A stretch of 10,579 nucleotides of DNA from an uncultured Chloroflexota bacterium (GCA_903904765.1 CAIVEA010000754.1:1-10579), one strand, 5' to 3'; shown: positions 1-6,724, numbered from the stretch's first letter. The notes: generated by a model from the letters alone, not told the origin. Numbers and translations are program-made.

Positions 1-10
1 ATAATCAACA

Positions 11-445
11 ATGAGCATTACTGGATTAATCCTCGCGGTGATGATGGCGCTGGTGACGTTAGCCGTGCTGGTGCTGCCTTACATCCGCTACAAATCAGCG
101 CCGATCAACAATGCGCTGATGCGCTCCGGGCAAACCCGCGATGCGCTGCTGGCGACCTATGAGCGCGTCCTATCGACCATCCGCGATCTGGATGACGATT
201 ACCAGACCGGCAAGCTGGCGCAGGATACATATCAGACCGAACGCGCTGTCTGGGCGGAACGTGGTGTGCAAATTCTGCAAAAGTTGGAGGCACTGAACGT
301 CACTCCCGCCCCCGCCGCCAAAAATAATAAGCGCCGCGAAGCCGTCGCCCCGGTTGCACCCGTCGTCGCCGATGCCGCGCTGGATGAAGCAGTTGAAGAA
401 GCTATTGCCAAGTACCGCAAAGCCAAGACTGGCGCAGGAGATTAG
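11..445 (+). CDS. CcmI-like small membrane protein (cytochrome c biogenesis)
   Basis: This 144-residue protein has one N-terminal membrane helix (about residues 4-25) followed by basic residues (IRYK), which suggests an outside-to-inside N terminus and a cytoplasmic remainder. Residues 50-93 form a charged helical hairpin with the pattern I-R-D-L-D-D-D-Y-x-T-G-K-L-x4-Y-x3-R, which resembles the first cytoplasmic segment of CcmI. In known systems CcmI helps deliver apocytochrome to the CcmF/CcmH heme ligation machinery. An Ala/Pro-rich linker (about 98-122) and a short acidic-to-basic C-terminal helix follow. The large TPR domain of full-length CcmI is absent. The stop is 3 bp from the next start, so the two genes are probably co-transcribed. 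The upstream RBS region falls largely outside the window. The CcmI relation is inferred from pattern, topology and the nearby ccmC/ccmD genes; the exact function is unproven. Confidence 0.65.
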   Translation: MSITGLILAVMMALVTLAVLVLPYIRYKSAPINNALMRSGQTRDALLATYERVLSTIRDLDDDYQTGKLAQDTYQTERAVWAERGVQILQKLEALNVTPAPAAKNNKRREAVAPVAPVVADAALDEAVEEAIAKYRKAKTGAGD

Positions 446-448
446 CTC

Positions 449-2209
449 GTGAGGTTTCAGCAACACCGTTCTTTAATGTGGATCACGAGCCTGCTGCTCG
501 TTCTCCTGCTGGCAGCCTGCGAAGGGCTGGCTGGCGAACCGCAAGTCGTATCCACGCTGCCGCCCGATCAGGCGGACGCGCAGAAAGAGGCGATTAGTTC
601 CGGCGCAATGGGCGGTGCTGCCGCCAGTAGCGCCACTGTCGTCGCACCGGATACCGAACCTGATCTGGCGCTGGGAGCGAACATTTTCGCCCAGCACTGC
701 ACGCGCTGTCATGGCACGGGCGGGCAGGGCGATGGTGAACTGGTCAAGACCGGGCAAGTTCCTGTACCGCTGGATTTCACCGCCGCCGCGACCATTGCGG
801 GCAAAACCCCGCAGGATTACTTCACCATCATCACCAACGGCAAGCTGGACACGCTCATGCCACCGTGGGCGAGTAAGCTCTCGGAAAACGAGCGCTGGTC
901 AGTCGCCAACTATGTGTATGGTCTCTCCAGCGGCACAATGCCCGCCGCATCGGCAACCGCCGAAGCAGGTGCAGCCGAACCGCTGGCAACCGCCGAAGCG
1001 GGCGCGGCTGAACCGCTGGCGACCGCCGAAGCAGGCACGCCGGCTACCACTGCAATCATCGGGCAGATCAGCAACGGCACAGCGGGCGGCACGGTTCCGC
1101 CGGGGCTGGCGGTCACGCTGCATGTGGTTGACCAGAATTTCACCTCGGATACCACCACAGAGGGCGTGGCGGATGATAGCGGCGCGTTCCTGTTCAGCGA
1201 TGTCGAGATGAAAGCCGATATGGGCTATGCCGTCACGGTGGATTACAACGGCACAACCTTTGCCAGCGAAGTGGTTCCGGGTGACCCGCAATCGCATGCG
1301 CTCGATCTGCCTGTGAGCATCTACGAAGCTACCGACGATGTGAGCGTGGTAGCGATTGACGGGTTCTCGTCACAGGTGAGCGTGGCGGACGGCGAACTGA
1401 CAGTGATTGAAATCCTGTCGTTCACCAACACGTCAGACCGTATGTACCGCAGCACGGATGGTGCGACTTCCGTGAGCGTGTCTGCGCCGGAAGGTGCAAC
1501 GCTGACGCAATTCAGTCAGCAGAGCAGTCGCTACATCTATAGTGCAGACGGCAAGCAGATGACGGACACGCTTCCGGTTGTGCCGGGGCAAACCCACATC
1601 TTCCACCTGCTCTATACCATGCCTTACAACAGCGCAGGCGTGACACTGACGCGCAATCTGAATTACCCGTTGATGGCGGGCTTCGAGGTGATGGTAGATA
1701 CTGCTGGCCTGACCATCACAGGCGACAATATCACGACGCTCGGTAGTGCAACCAATGGTAATTCGCCACATGGCTCGGCCACCAGTTATGGCAACCTGAA
1801 CGCGCTGCCAGCGGGTGAAGCTCTCGTCTACACTGTGTCTGGCGAACCGCAGACTGCTGCCAGTACCGGCTCGACTTCCGGGGCAGGCAGCACCGCTACC
1901 GTTGCGGCGCAGTCGGCAACACCTGTGCTGGCCTACGTGTTCATCACCATCGGTGCGATTGCCGTAGCTGGTGCTGGTTTCCTGTTCTACAAGGAACGCC
2001 AACTGATGCGTTCCATCGGCACAGCTTCACTTGCCAGCACGAACGCGGGTAACGCGAATCAGCCGCGAATCGCCGCGCTGGTCAAAGAAATCGCTGATCT
2101 CGATCAGAGCCATCAAGAAGGCAAAATCAAGAAAGCGGTTTACGAGAAGCGCCGCAGCGCCCTGAAAGCCGAATTGATGACGCTCATGCAGCAGGACAAT
2201 CAAGACTGA
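449..2209 (+). CDS. Monoheme cytochrome c lipoprotein with CcmI-like C-terminal tail
   Basis: The 586-residue protein starts at GTG 449, with AGGAG at 436-440. A lipoprotein signal ends in the lipobox LAAC (Cys24), so the N terminus should be lipidated outside the membrane. Residues 70-160 are a class I cytochrome c domain with heme site CTRCH (84-88) and probable axial Met137 in LMPPW. An Ala/Glu/Pro linker with 11-residue repeats (169-196) leads to a beta-rich domain (about 202-290) resembling carboxypeptidase-regulatory/Ig-like folds, then a second beta-rich region (about 296-465) that I do not recognise. A membrane helix (about 492-514) is followed by the basic stretch KERQ and a cytoplasmic helical tail (about 540-582). 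That tail repeats the I-x-DLD-x3-Q-x-GK-[LI]-x4-Y-x3-R pattern of the preceding gene. Its role is probably electron transfer coupled to, or assisted by, cytochrome maturation. The heme domain is certain; the tail's role is inference. Confidence 0.8.
   Translation: MRFQQHRSLMWITSLLLVLLLAACEGLAGEPQVVSTLPPDQADAQKEAISSGAMGGAAASSATVVAPDTEPDLALGANIFAQHCTRCHGTGGQGDGELVKTGQVPVPLDFTAAATIAGKTPQDYFTIITNGKLDTLMPPWASKLSENERWSVANYVYGLSSGTMPAASATAEAGAAEPLATAEAGAAEPLATAEAGTPATTAIIGQISNGTAGGTVPPGLAVTLHVVDQNFTSDTTTEGVADDSGAFLFSDVEMKADMGYAVTVDYNGTTFASEVVPGDPQSHALDLPVSIYEATDDVSVVAIDGFSSQVSVADGELTVIEILSFTNTSDRMYRSTDGATSVSVSAPEGATLTQFSQQSSRYIYSADGKQMTDTLPVVPGQTHIFHLLYTMPYNSAGVTLTRNLNYPLMAGFEVMVDTAGLTITGDNITTLGSATNGNSPHGSATSYGNLNALPAGEALVYTVSGEPQTAASTGSTSGAGSTATVAAQSATPVLAYVFITIGAIAVAGAGFLFYKERQLMRSIGTASLASTNAGNANQPRIAALVKEIADLDQSHQEGKIKKAVYEKRRSALKAELMTLMQQDNQD
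953..1036 (+). repeat. Tandem 33-bp coding repeat (2.5 copies)
   Basis: Two full 33-bp units (953-985 and 986-1018) and a partial third (1019-1036) encode ATAEAGAAEPL, ATAEAGAAEPL and ATAEAG (residues 169-196 of the lipoprotein). The DNA copies differ at a few synonymous third positions. They form the flexible linker between the cytochrome domain and the beta-rich domain. In-frame units of this kind can vary in number between strains. Confidence 0.85.
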
Positions 2210-2218
2210 ACATCTATA

Positions 2219-2250
2219 CCCTCCGGTTTCCACAAGGGAGCGCCGGAGGG
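2219..2250 (+). terminator. Intergenic hairpin between cytochrome lipoprotein and ccmC
   Basis: A perfect 8-bp stem, CCCTCCGG (2219-2226) with CCGGAGGG (2243-2250), closes a 16-nt loop 9 bp after the lipoprotein stop codon. No T-run follows, so it is not a classical intrinsic terminator. It may be a weak terminator, an RNA-stability element or a processing site. The ccmC ribosome binding site (GGAGAGGA, 2278-2285) lies further downstream and is left free. Confidence 0.5.
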
Positions 2251-2291
2251 GTCATCCAACATCACAAGAGTTTTCGAGGAGAGGACTGAAC

Positions 2292-3062
2292 ATGACCGCA
2301 GCACCGTCTATGCCCACCAATGCCATTCCGCAATCGTCGGATGTGGTGTCGAAGCAGACCGATCGTCTGCCATTCCTGAAAATCTTCTCGCTACTGGCCT
2401 TCATCGGCTTCGCCGTCGGGTTGGGCATGGCGTTGTTCTATGCCGGCACGGATACCACGCAGGGTGAAGTGCAGCGCATTTTCTACGTACACGTTTCGGC
2501 ATTCTCCGGTGCGTCGGTGGCTTTCGTCGCGGCGTTAATCGGCGGCGCAGCCTATCTGCGTACCCGTAATGTGAAGTGGGACATCCTGTCGTTGGCGGGG
2601 GTGGAAGTGGGATTCACACTTTCGCTGATTACGCTCATCACCGGCATGGTGTGGGCACGTCCGACGTGGAATACGTGGTGGACGTGGGATCCTCGTCTGA
2701 CCTCGGCGGCGATCATGTCTCTGACCTACGCGGCCTATTTTATGCTGCGCGGCGGCATTGATAACGCCGATCGCCGTCGTTCGTTCGCCGCTGTTTATAG
2801 CATTCTGGCAATCGCCACTGTGATTATCACCTTCATGATTACCCGCATTCGCCCCGACACCATTCACCCCGTCGTGATTGGTCCCAGCCCGGTGAATGCA
2901 CAGGGCAGCTTTGAGATGGCGAGCAACATGAAGGCGACGTTGGGCATGAACAGCGCCATCTGGTGCTGCCTCGTCACCCCGGCGCTGGTGTGGTGGCGTA
3001 TCCGCCTTGAGAACCTGAATCGCCGCGTCGAGCAGGCTCGTTTGAACAATCTGTCGAACTGA
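2292..3062 (+). CDS. ccmC: Cytochrome c biogenesis heme-handling protein CcmC
   Basis: CcmC binds heme at the outer face of the cytoplasmic membrane and loads it onto the chaperone CcmE during System I cytochrome c maturation. The 256-residue protein has six predicted membrane helices (about 32-52, 68-88, 98-120, 136-153, 165-184 and 217-235). The tryptophan-rich signature WWTWDPR is at residues 129-135. The expected external histidines are present: His67 in FYVHV and His192 in TIHPVV, which by family knowledge are axial heme ligands. Length is slightly above the usual 220-250, owing to a polar N-terminal extension of about 28 residues. ATG 2292 is preceded by GGAGAGGA at 2278-2285. The gene is followed after 42 bp by a ccmD-like gene, the usual pairing. 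CcmA, CcmB, CcmE and CcmF are not in the window and may lie upstream of it. Confidence 0.93.
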   Translation: MTAAPSMPTNAIPQSSDVVSKQTDRLPFLKIFSLLAFIGFAVGLGMALFYAGTDTTQGEVQRIFYVHVSAFSGASVAFVAALIGGAAYLRTRNVKWDILSLAGVEVGFTLSLITLITGMVWARPTWNTWWTWDPRLTSAAIMSLTYAAYFMLRGGIDNADRRRSFAAVYSILAIATVIITFMITRIRPDTIHPVVIGPSPVNAQGSFEMASNMKATLGMNSAIWCCLVTPALVWWRIRLENLNRRVEQARLNNLSN

Positions 3063-3104
3063 TTGAACACTGCGAACATCACCTAGAGGAAAAGGATAAC
3101 CCTC

Positions 3105-3263
3105 ATGAATGAAACAAATGCCGTCGTCACGCCTGATACCGTCGCGTATCTGTTCCTCGGCCTCGGCGTGATCTTCACCATTCTGGTCGTTTACATCGGA
3201 AGCCTTGTGGTGCGTTTCCGCAACGGTGCGAAAGACCTGCAAGTTCTGGAAGACCTCAAGTAG
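3105..3263 (+). CDS. ccmD: CcmD-like small membrane protein
   Basis: A 52-residue ORF starts at ATG 3105, eight bases after AAGGA (3092-3096), and ends at TAG 3261-3263. It encodes a short polar N terminus, one membrane helix (about residues 14-36, AYLFLGLGVIFTILVVYIG and onward) and a basic then acidic tail (RFRNGAKDLQVLEDLK). Small size, a single helix, an Arg-rich juxtamembrane stretch and a position directly after ccmC fit the CcmD family. CcmD is known to help release heme-loaded CcmE from the CcmABCD complex. Sequence conservation in CcmD is low, so the call relies strongly on context. Confidence 0.78.
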   Translation: MNETNAVVTPDTVAYLFLGLGVIFTILVVYIGSLVVRFRNGAKDLQVLEDLK

Positions 3264-3276
3264 TAACTCCATTCGA

Positions 3277-3321
3277 CAGCCGCCCTTCTGTGGGTTACAC
3301 GCTCACAGAAGGGGTGGGCTG
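3277..3321 (+). terminator. Strong intergenic hairpin after ccmD
   Basis: The inner stem CCCTTCTGTG (3283-3292) pairs perfectly over 10 bp with CACAGAAGGG (3304-3313) around an 11-nt loop. It is extended across a small internal loop by CAGCC (3277-3281) with GGCTG (3317-3321). It lies 13 bp after the ccmD stop and ends about 18 bp before the kinase start. There is no U-tract, so it may be a terminator of non-classical form or a processing/stability structure separating the Ccm block from the regulatory genes. Confidence 0.6.
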
Positions 3322-3339
3322 TAATCGTGAGGATTCGTG

Positions 3340-5211
3340 ATGAGCGCCCTGCAACCTGCCGTCCCCGCCTCACCCTCCATCTTCACCGGGCTGCGTAAGA
3401 AGCTGATTATCGCGTTTCTAGCGGTGCTGCTCATCCCGGTGGTCGAAATAGGGTTCTATGGTTATTTTTTCACCAGCCGAGTCCTGTCGCAACAAGCACT
3501 GGATGGCGCAGAGCGTGAAGTGCAGTTGCAGGCGCAACATATTGTGCGGTCATTGGCACAAGCGCAGGGTGATGCGCTGTTCCTGTCGCAACTCCGCAGC
3601 CTCGCTAAATTGCGTCAGTTGATGGCAGACAAAGCCCCTTCGTCGCAAATTGACGTGTGGCGCGATGAAGCGGCACAGGATTTCATGGTGCTACTCTCGG
3701 TGCGTCCGATGGTGCAGAACCTGCGCTACATAGATGGCAGCGGGCGCGAAGTGGTGCGGGTGGACTCGGATGGCAAGACTGTTCGTTCGATTCCTAAGAA
3801 CGAATTGCGCGATCGTTCGGAGTTCGCCTATTTCCAGCAGGCGATGGCGCTTTCGCCGGGGAGCGTGTTCGTCTCTCCCTTCGCCATAGATCAGGATATG
3901 GACGAGAACAGCCCACTGGTGCATTACGCGCTGCGTACCAGCGATGGCAACGGCGTGATCGTGGTAGATTTGCATGCCGCGTGGATTTTGCGGAATCTGC
4001 CCGCAAACATGACGCAGGACACATGGGCGCTCATAGATCAGGACGGTAACTATCTGGTCTACCCGGAGAATTATGCCCCTGCTTCCAATGATGCGGGTAA
4101 GGCGCACATTCACGCCGCCATGAATAGCCTACTTTCGGGCGGCGCCGGTACGTTCGAGACAGATACCAGCGTGTTCGTTTACAACACGATATTTCCGGCG
4201 GCCAACAGCCAGACCCAATTTTGGGTGCTGTACCGCGATACGCCCCGCGCCGTGTTGTATGCTGATGTGTCCGATTTCTATCAGAAAGCTGCGCTGTTCG
4301 TGATGGCGGCGGTTTTGCTGGCGGTGGGGTTGGCGATCTTTACCAGTCAGGGCATTGTGTCGCCCATCCTCGATTTGCGGCACAAAGCCGAACAGTTGGG
4401 ACATGGTGGCGAAGTGGACGAGATGCCCCTCGAATTGCCCACCGACGAGATTGGCTCGCTCACGCGCACCTTTTACGAGATGGCGCACGAACTGGAGCGC
4501 AAACGCCGCGAGGCACAAATGCTGATCGAACGGCTGATTACCGCGCAGGAAGAAGAACGCAAGTTGGTGGCCTACGATTTGCATGACGGCCTGATTCAGC
4601 ACATGGTGGGGGCGCGTTTCCATTTGAGCAATTGCCGCCAACTGTGTCCTATCCGTGATGACGAACACGCCAGCATCGGCTTGGTACGCGGTTGCGATGC
4701 CCTGACGAACGCGATTGTGGAAGGGCGGCGCATCATCGAAGGGCTGCGTCCGGCGGCGCTGGATGATCTGGGTCTGGGCGAGGCACTGACCGAATTGGCG
4801 CATTCCATCGCCCAACACAGCGATTGGGAATTGTCTCTGGATGTGCATCCATTGTCGCAAGAGCCGGAAAAGAGCGTGGGTGTGACACTGTACCGCATCG
4901 CACAGGAGGCGCTGAACAACGCCCGCAAACATGCTAATGCCAAGCATGTGCAACTGTCGTTGAGCAATGGGCAAGGCATCAACATGACTATTCAGGATGA
5001 TGGGCATGGTTTTGAACCGGAGAAAGTCTCCCGCGAGGAACGCGGGTTGGGCATCACCACTATGCGGGAACGGGCGGCGCTGTTGCACGGAACCTGTGAA
5101 CTGATGTCTGCACCGGGAGCCGGTACGACCATCGAAGTATGGATACCGTGGCAGCCCGAACCGGCTAAAACTATTCTATTGAGTGATATTCCCGGAGGGG
5201 AATCTGAATGA
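3340..5211 (+). CDS. Sensor histidine kinase, HisKA_3 (NarX/LiaS/DesK-type)
   Basis: I chose ATG 3340 over the adjacent in-frame GTG 3337 because it lies 7 bp from GAGG (3329-3332), giving 623 residues. Order (numbered from 3340): membrane helix about 22-44; extracytoplasmic sensor about 46-315 resembling a double Cache domain, with the element RYIDGSGREVVRVD at 129-142; second membrane helix about 317-339; HAMP region about 338-392; dimerisation/phosphoacceptor domain with EEERKLVAYDLHDG, phosphoacceptor His415; N-box EALNNARKHA (523-532); and ATP-lid glycines DDGHGF (553-558) and GLGITTMRERA (569-579). It should autophosphorylate on His415 and pass phosphate to the overlapping response regulator. 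Ligand unknown. Cys432 and Cys436 (CRQLC) lie about 17-21 residues after the phosphoacceptor and could be redox-active. Its place between Ccm and cytochrome genes suggests control of respiration genes (inference). Confidence 0.93.
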   Translation: MSALQPAVPASPSIFTGLRKKLIIAFLAVLLIPVVEIGFYGYFFTSRVLSQQALDGAEREVQLQAQHIVRSLAQAQGDALFLSQLRSLAKLRQLMADKAPSSQIDVWRDEAAQDFMVLLSVRPMVQNLRYIDGSGREVVRVDSDGKTVRSIPKNELRDRSEFAYFQQAMALSPGSVFVSPFAIDQDMDENSPLVHYALRTSDGNGVIVVDLHAAWILRNLPANMTQDTWALIDQDGNYLVYPENYAPASNDAGKAHIHAAMNSLLSGGAGTFETDTSVFVYNTIFPAANSQTQFWVLYRDTPRAVLYADVSDFYQKAALFVMAAVLLAVGLAIFTSQGIVSPILDLRHKAEQLGHGGEVDEMPLELPTDEIGSLTRTFYEMAHELERKRREAQMLIERLITAQEEERKLVAYDLHDGLIQHMVGARFHLSNCRQLCPIRDDEHASIGLVRGCDALTNAIVEGRRIIEGLRPAALDDLGLGEALTELAHSIAQHSDWELSLDVHPLSQEPEKSVGVTLYRIAQEALNNARKHANAKHVQLSLSNGQGINMTIQDDGHGFEPEKVSREERGLGITTMRERAALLHGTCELMSAPGAGTTIEVWIPWQPEPAKTILLSDIPGGESE

Positions 5212-5879
5212 TGACTGATACCATCGAGCGCGTGATTCGCGTGGCGATTGTGGACGATCATGGCATCGTGCGGCAAGGGCTGCGTGCCCTGCTCACCCGC
5301 CCCGGAATCGAGGTGGTGGGGGAGGCGGAAAGCGGCAATCAGGCGGTGGAACTGGCGCGTGAACTCACCCCGGATGTGATGCTGCTGGATATTCGTATGA
5401 AAGATGGCGACGGGCTGCAAAGCCTACCCGCAATCAAAGCGGTTTCGCCGCGCACCAGCGTGATTATGCTGACGACTTACGCCAACCCCGGCTATCTGGC
5501 GCGGGCGATCAACGGCGGTGCGGCGGGGTATCTGTCGAAGGAAACCGACCCGGATCGGATTGTGCGGGCGGTGGAACTGGCGGCGGCTGGCGACCCGTTG
5601 ATTGACCGTTCGCTGCTGGAGGCCGCACTCAGTTACGCGGTTGATCCGGCTGTGCCGTCGCCCGAACCGACTGAACTGGAAGCTGAACCGCTGTCGGAAC
5701 GCGAACGGGATGTGCTGCGCCTGATGGTGAACGGGTTGAACAACAGTGCCATCGCCGACACCCTGAGCATCAGCTTACCGACGGTGAAAACGCATGTGCA
5801 ACATATCCTGCACAAACTGCATGTTTCAGACCGGACACAGGCCGCATTGATGGCTGTTCGGCAGGGGCTTGTAACGTAA
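5208..5879 (+). CDS. NarL/FixJ-family response regulator
   Basis: The 223-residue protein has a receiver domain (about 10-125) with acidic pocket Asp16/Asp17, phosphoacceptor Asp61 in VMLLDIRM, Thr89 and Lys111. A Pro/Glu-rich linker (about 145-160) leads to a LuxR-type helix-turn-helix (about 162-219: LSERERDVLRLMVNGLNN... PTVKTHVQHILHKL). Phosphorylation should promote dimerisation and DNA binding. ATG 5208 overlaps the kinase stop codon (ATGA), with GGAGGGG at 5194-5200, implying translational coupling with its cognate kinase. A second ATG at 5211 is possible but less well spaced. The gene is followed by a 123-bp regulatory region containing an inverted repeat, so autoregulation or control of the downstream cytochrome operon is plausible. 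Confidence 0.95.
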   Translation: MMTDTIERVIRVAIVDDHGIVRQGLRALLTRPGIEVVGEAESGNQAVELARELTPDVMLLDIRMKDGDGLQSLPAIKAVSPRTSVIMLTTYANPGYLARAINGGAAGYLSKETDPDRIVRAVELAAAGDPLIDRSLLEAALSYAVDPAVPSPEPTELEAEPLSERERDVLRLMVNGLNNSAIADTLSISLPTVKTHVQHILHKLHVSDRTQAALMAVRQGLVT

Positions 5880-5903
5880 TTACCCCGTATCTTAATCAAT
5901 TTC

Positions 5904-5993
5904 TTGACAAATCATACCATCGGATGATCGAGAATCATCACAGGGATTGATTGCAAGTGAGTGACTTAAAGAGACAATAGAAAAGTCAGGAAG
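5904..5993 (+). promoter_or_regulatory. Candidate promoter/operator for the cytochrome operon
   Basis: The 123-bp gap after the regulator is AT-richer than its surroundings. It holds a perfect -35-like TTGACA (5904-5909), but no good -10 lies at 15-19 bp from it. A second reading uses TTGCAA (5951-5956) and GACAAT (5973-5978) with a 16-bp spacer, each matching consensus at 4 of 6 positions. A perfect inverted repeat, GATGAT-N5-ATCATC (5923-5939), lies between. For the second promoter it would sit near -54, a typical activator position; for the first it would overlap the -10 region. The RBS AGGAAG (5988-5993) serves the ATG at 6003. The promoter assignment is tentative. Confidence 0.45.
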
Positions 5994-6002
5994 AAGTAGA
6001 CG

Positions 6003-6617
6003 ATGAGCGTGTTTGGGAACCGGATGAGTAAGCAAACAGTCACGCATCTCCAGTGGACGCTGGCTTTTGTAGGCACACTGATCTTGATGACCGGTGTTTC
6101 GTTGGTGACGATCCGTGTTCCACAGCCTGTCGCTTCGCTGCCCGCCTCGCATTTGCTATCGGATGGCGTGACCTACATCGGCGCGGAAACCTGCTTTACC
6201 TGTCACCATGAATTTAGTGATGATGAACCTTTACAACCGATTGCGATTGAGGGCGCGAAAGAAGCTGCAACCCCAGTTTTGACCGTTGTGCAGGTTGAAG
6301 GCCGTTCTGTGGAGATGGGTGGGGCAACCACCCCGTATATGGCTGGCACAGCCAACCAGCACGATCCGCAGCGGTATTTGATGCAAACGGGCGAAGGGAT
6401 CACCATTCTACCGGGTGTGTGGAACCGTGCCATTGGCACATGGGTGCAGCAGAACCCCGATGGTTGGCCGGCAGAATGCGCCGGTTGTCACTCGGAAACG
6501 CTGGATGTGGGCGTGCGACAAGCCATCCCCGCAGGGCAGACAGAGATGGAATTGCCCCGTTTGATTGCCGCGCGGATACGCCCCGTTTGGACTTTTGTGA
6601 CGACGCTGGGTCTGTAA
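6003..6617 (+). CDS. Membrane-anchored diheme c-type cytochrome
   Basis: The 204-residue protein has one N-terminal uncleaved-looking membrane helix (about 17-37) and an extracytoplasmic part with two heme sites, CFTCH (64-68) and CAGCH (159-163). The segment YIGAETCFTCH ... LPGVWNRAIGTW ... WPAECAGCH matches in order the first two heme segments of the next gene's product (YIGMKRCTSCH ... LPARWNTVSKRW ... CAGCH). It therefore looks like a short paralogue of a cytochrome c554-like N-terminal domain. The C terminus after the second heme (about 40 residues) has no further motif and could be a degenerate remnant. Start ATG 6003 has AGGAAG 9 bp upstream; ATG 6024 is an alternative with a poorer RBS. 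The likely role is electron transfer or assembly partner for the downstream cytochromes (inference). It is the first gene after the candidate promoter. Confidence 0.85.
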   Translation: MSVFGNRMSKQTVTHLQWTLAFVGTLILMTGVSLVTIRVPQPVASLPASHLLSDGVTYIGAETCFTCHHEFSDDEPLQPIAIEGAKEAATPVLTVVQVEGRSVEMGGATTPYMAGTANQHDPQRYLMQTGEGITILPGVWNRAIGTWVQQNPDGWPAECAGCHSETLDVGVRQAIPAGQTEMELPRLIAARIRPVWTFVTTLGL

Positions 6618-6622
6618 CCCAG
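6606..6622 (+). other. Short hairpin overlapping a stop codon
   Basis: CTGGG (6606-6610) and CCCAG (6618-6622) form a 5-bp stem with a 7-nt loop that contains the TAA stop of the diheme cytochrome. There is no following U-tract. It is weak alone, but it is the first of three stem-loops between this gene and the nine-heme cytochrome gene. Confidence 0.35.
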
Positions 6623-6647
6623 TAGATCTCCCTGACCCGCGTGGTCA

Positions 6648-6709
6648 TGGTGGTGGGGGGGGAACGCTTCTCACCACCAATTTTCCCGGAGGGAGCGGGA
6701 AACCTTTTT
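6648..6709 (+). terminator. Hairpin plus rho-independent terminator before the nine-heme gene
   Basis: A stem TGGTGGTG (6648-6655) / CACCACCA (6672-6679), with a G-run in its loop, precedes a classical intrinsic terminator: TTTCCCG (6682-6688) / CGGGAAA (6696-6702), a 7-nt loop, then CC and TTTTT (6705-6709). It ends 3 bp before the RBS AAGGGA (6712-6717) of the next gene. It could end the diheme transcript or act as an attenuator for the downstream cytochromes. The loop segment GGGAA (6660-6664) can pair with TTCCC (6683-6687), which would disrupt the terminator stem, but only over 5 bp. Confidence 0.65.
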
Positions 6710-6724
6710 AGAAGGGAACGTCGT

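Noticed and set aside
615..1211. 198-codon plus-strand frame inside the lipoprotein gene
   Set aside because: It is an Arg/Pro-rich out-of-frame translation typical of GC-rich shadow frames, without its own RBS.
2535..3272. 245-codon minus-strand frame across ccmC and ccmD
   Set aside because: It conflicts with two well-supported plus-strand genes and carries no recognisable features.
4129..5088. 319-codon open frame on the minus strand
   Set aside because: It is opposite the well-supported histidine kinase catalytic region and shows no domain.
6641..6724. In-frame GTG extension of the nine-heme gene
   Set aside because: The extension would translate through the stem-loops and U-tract and has no RBS, while ATG 6725 has a good RBS followed by a proper signal peptide.
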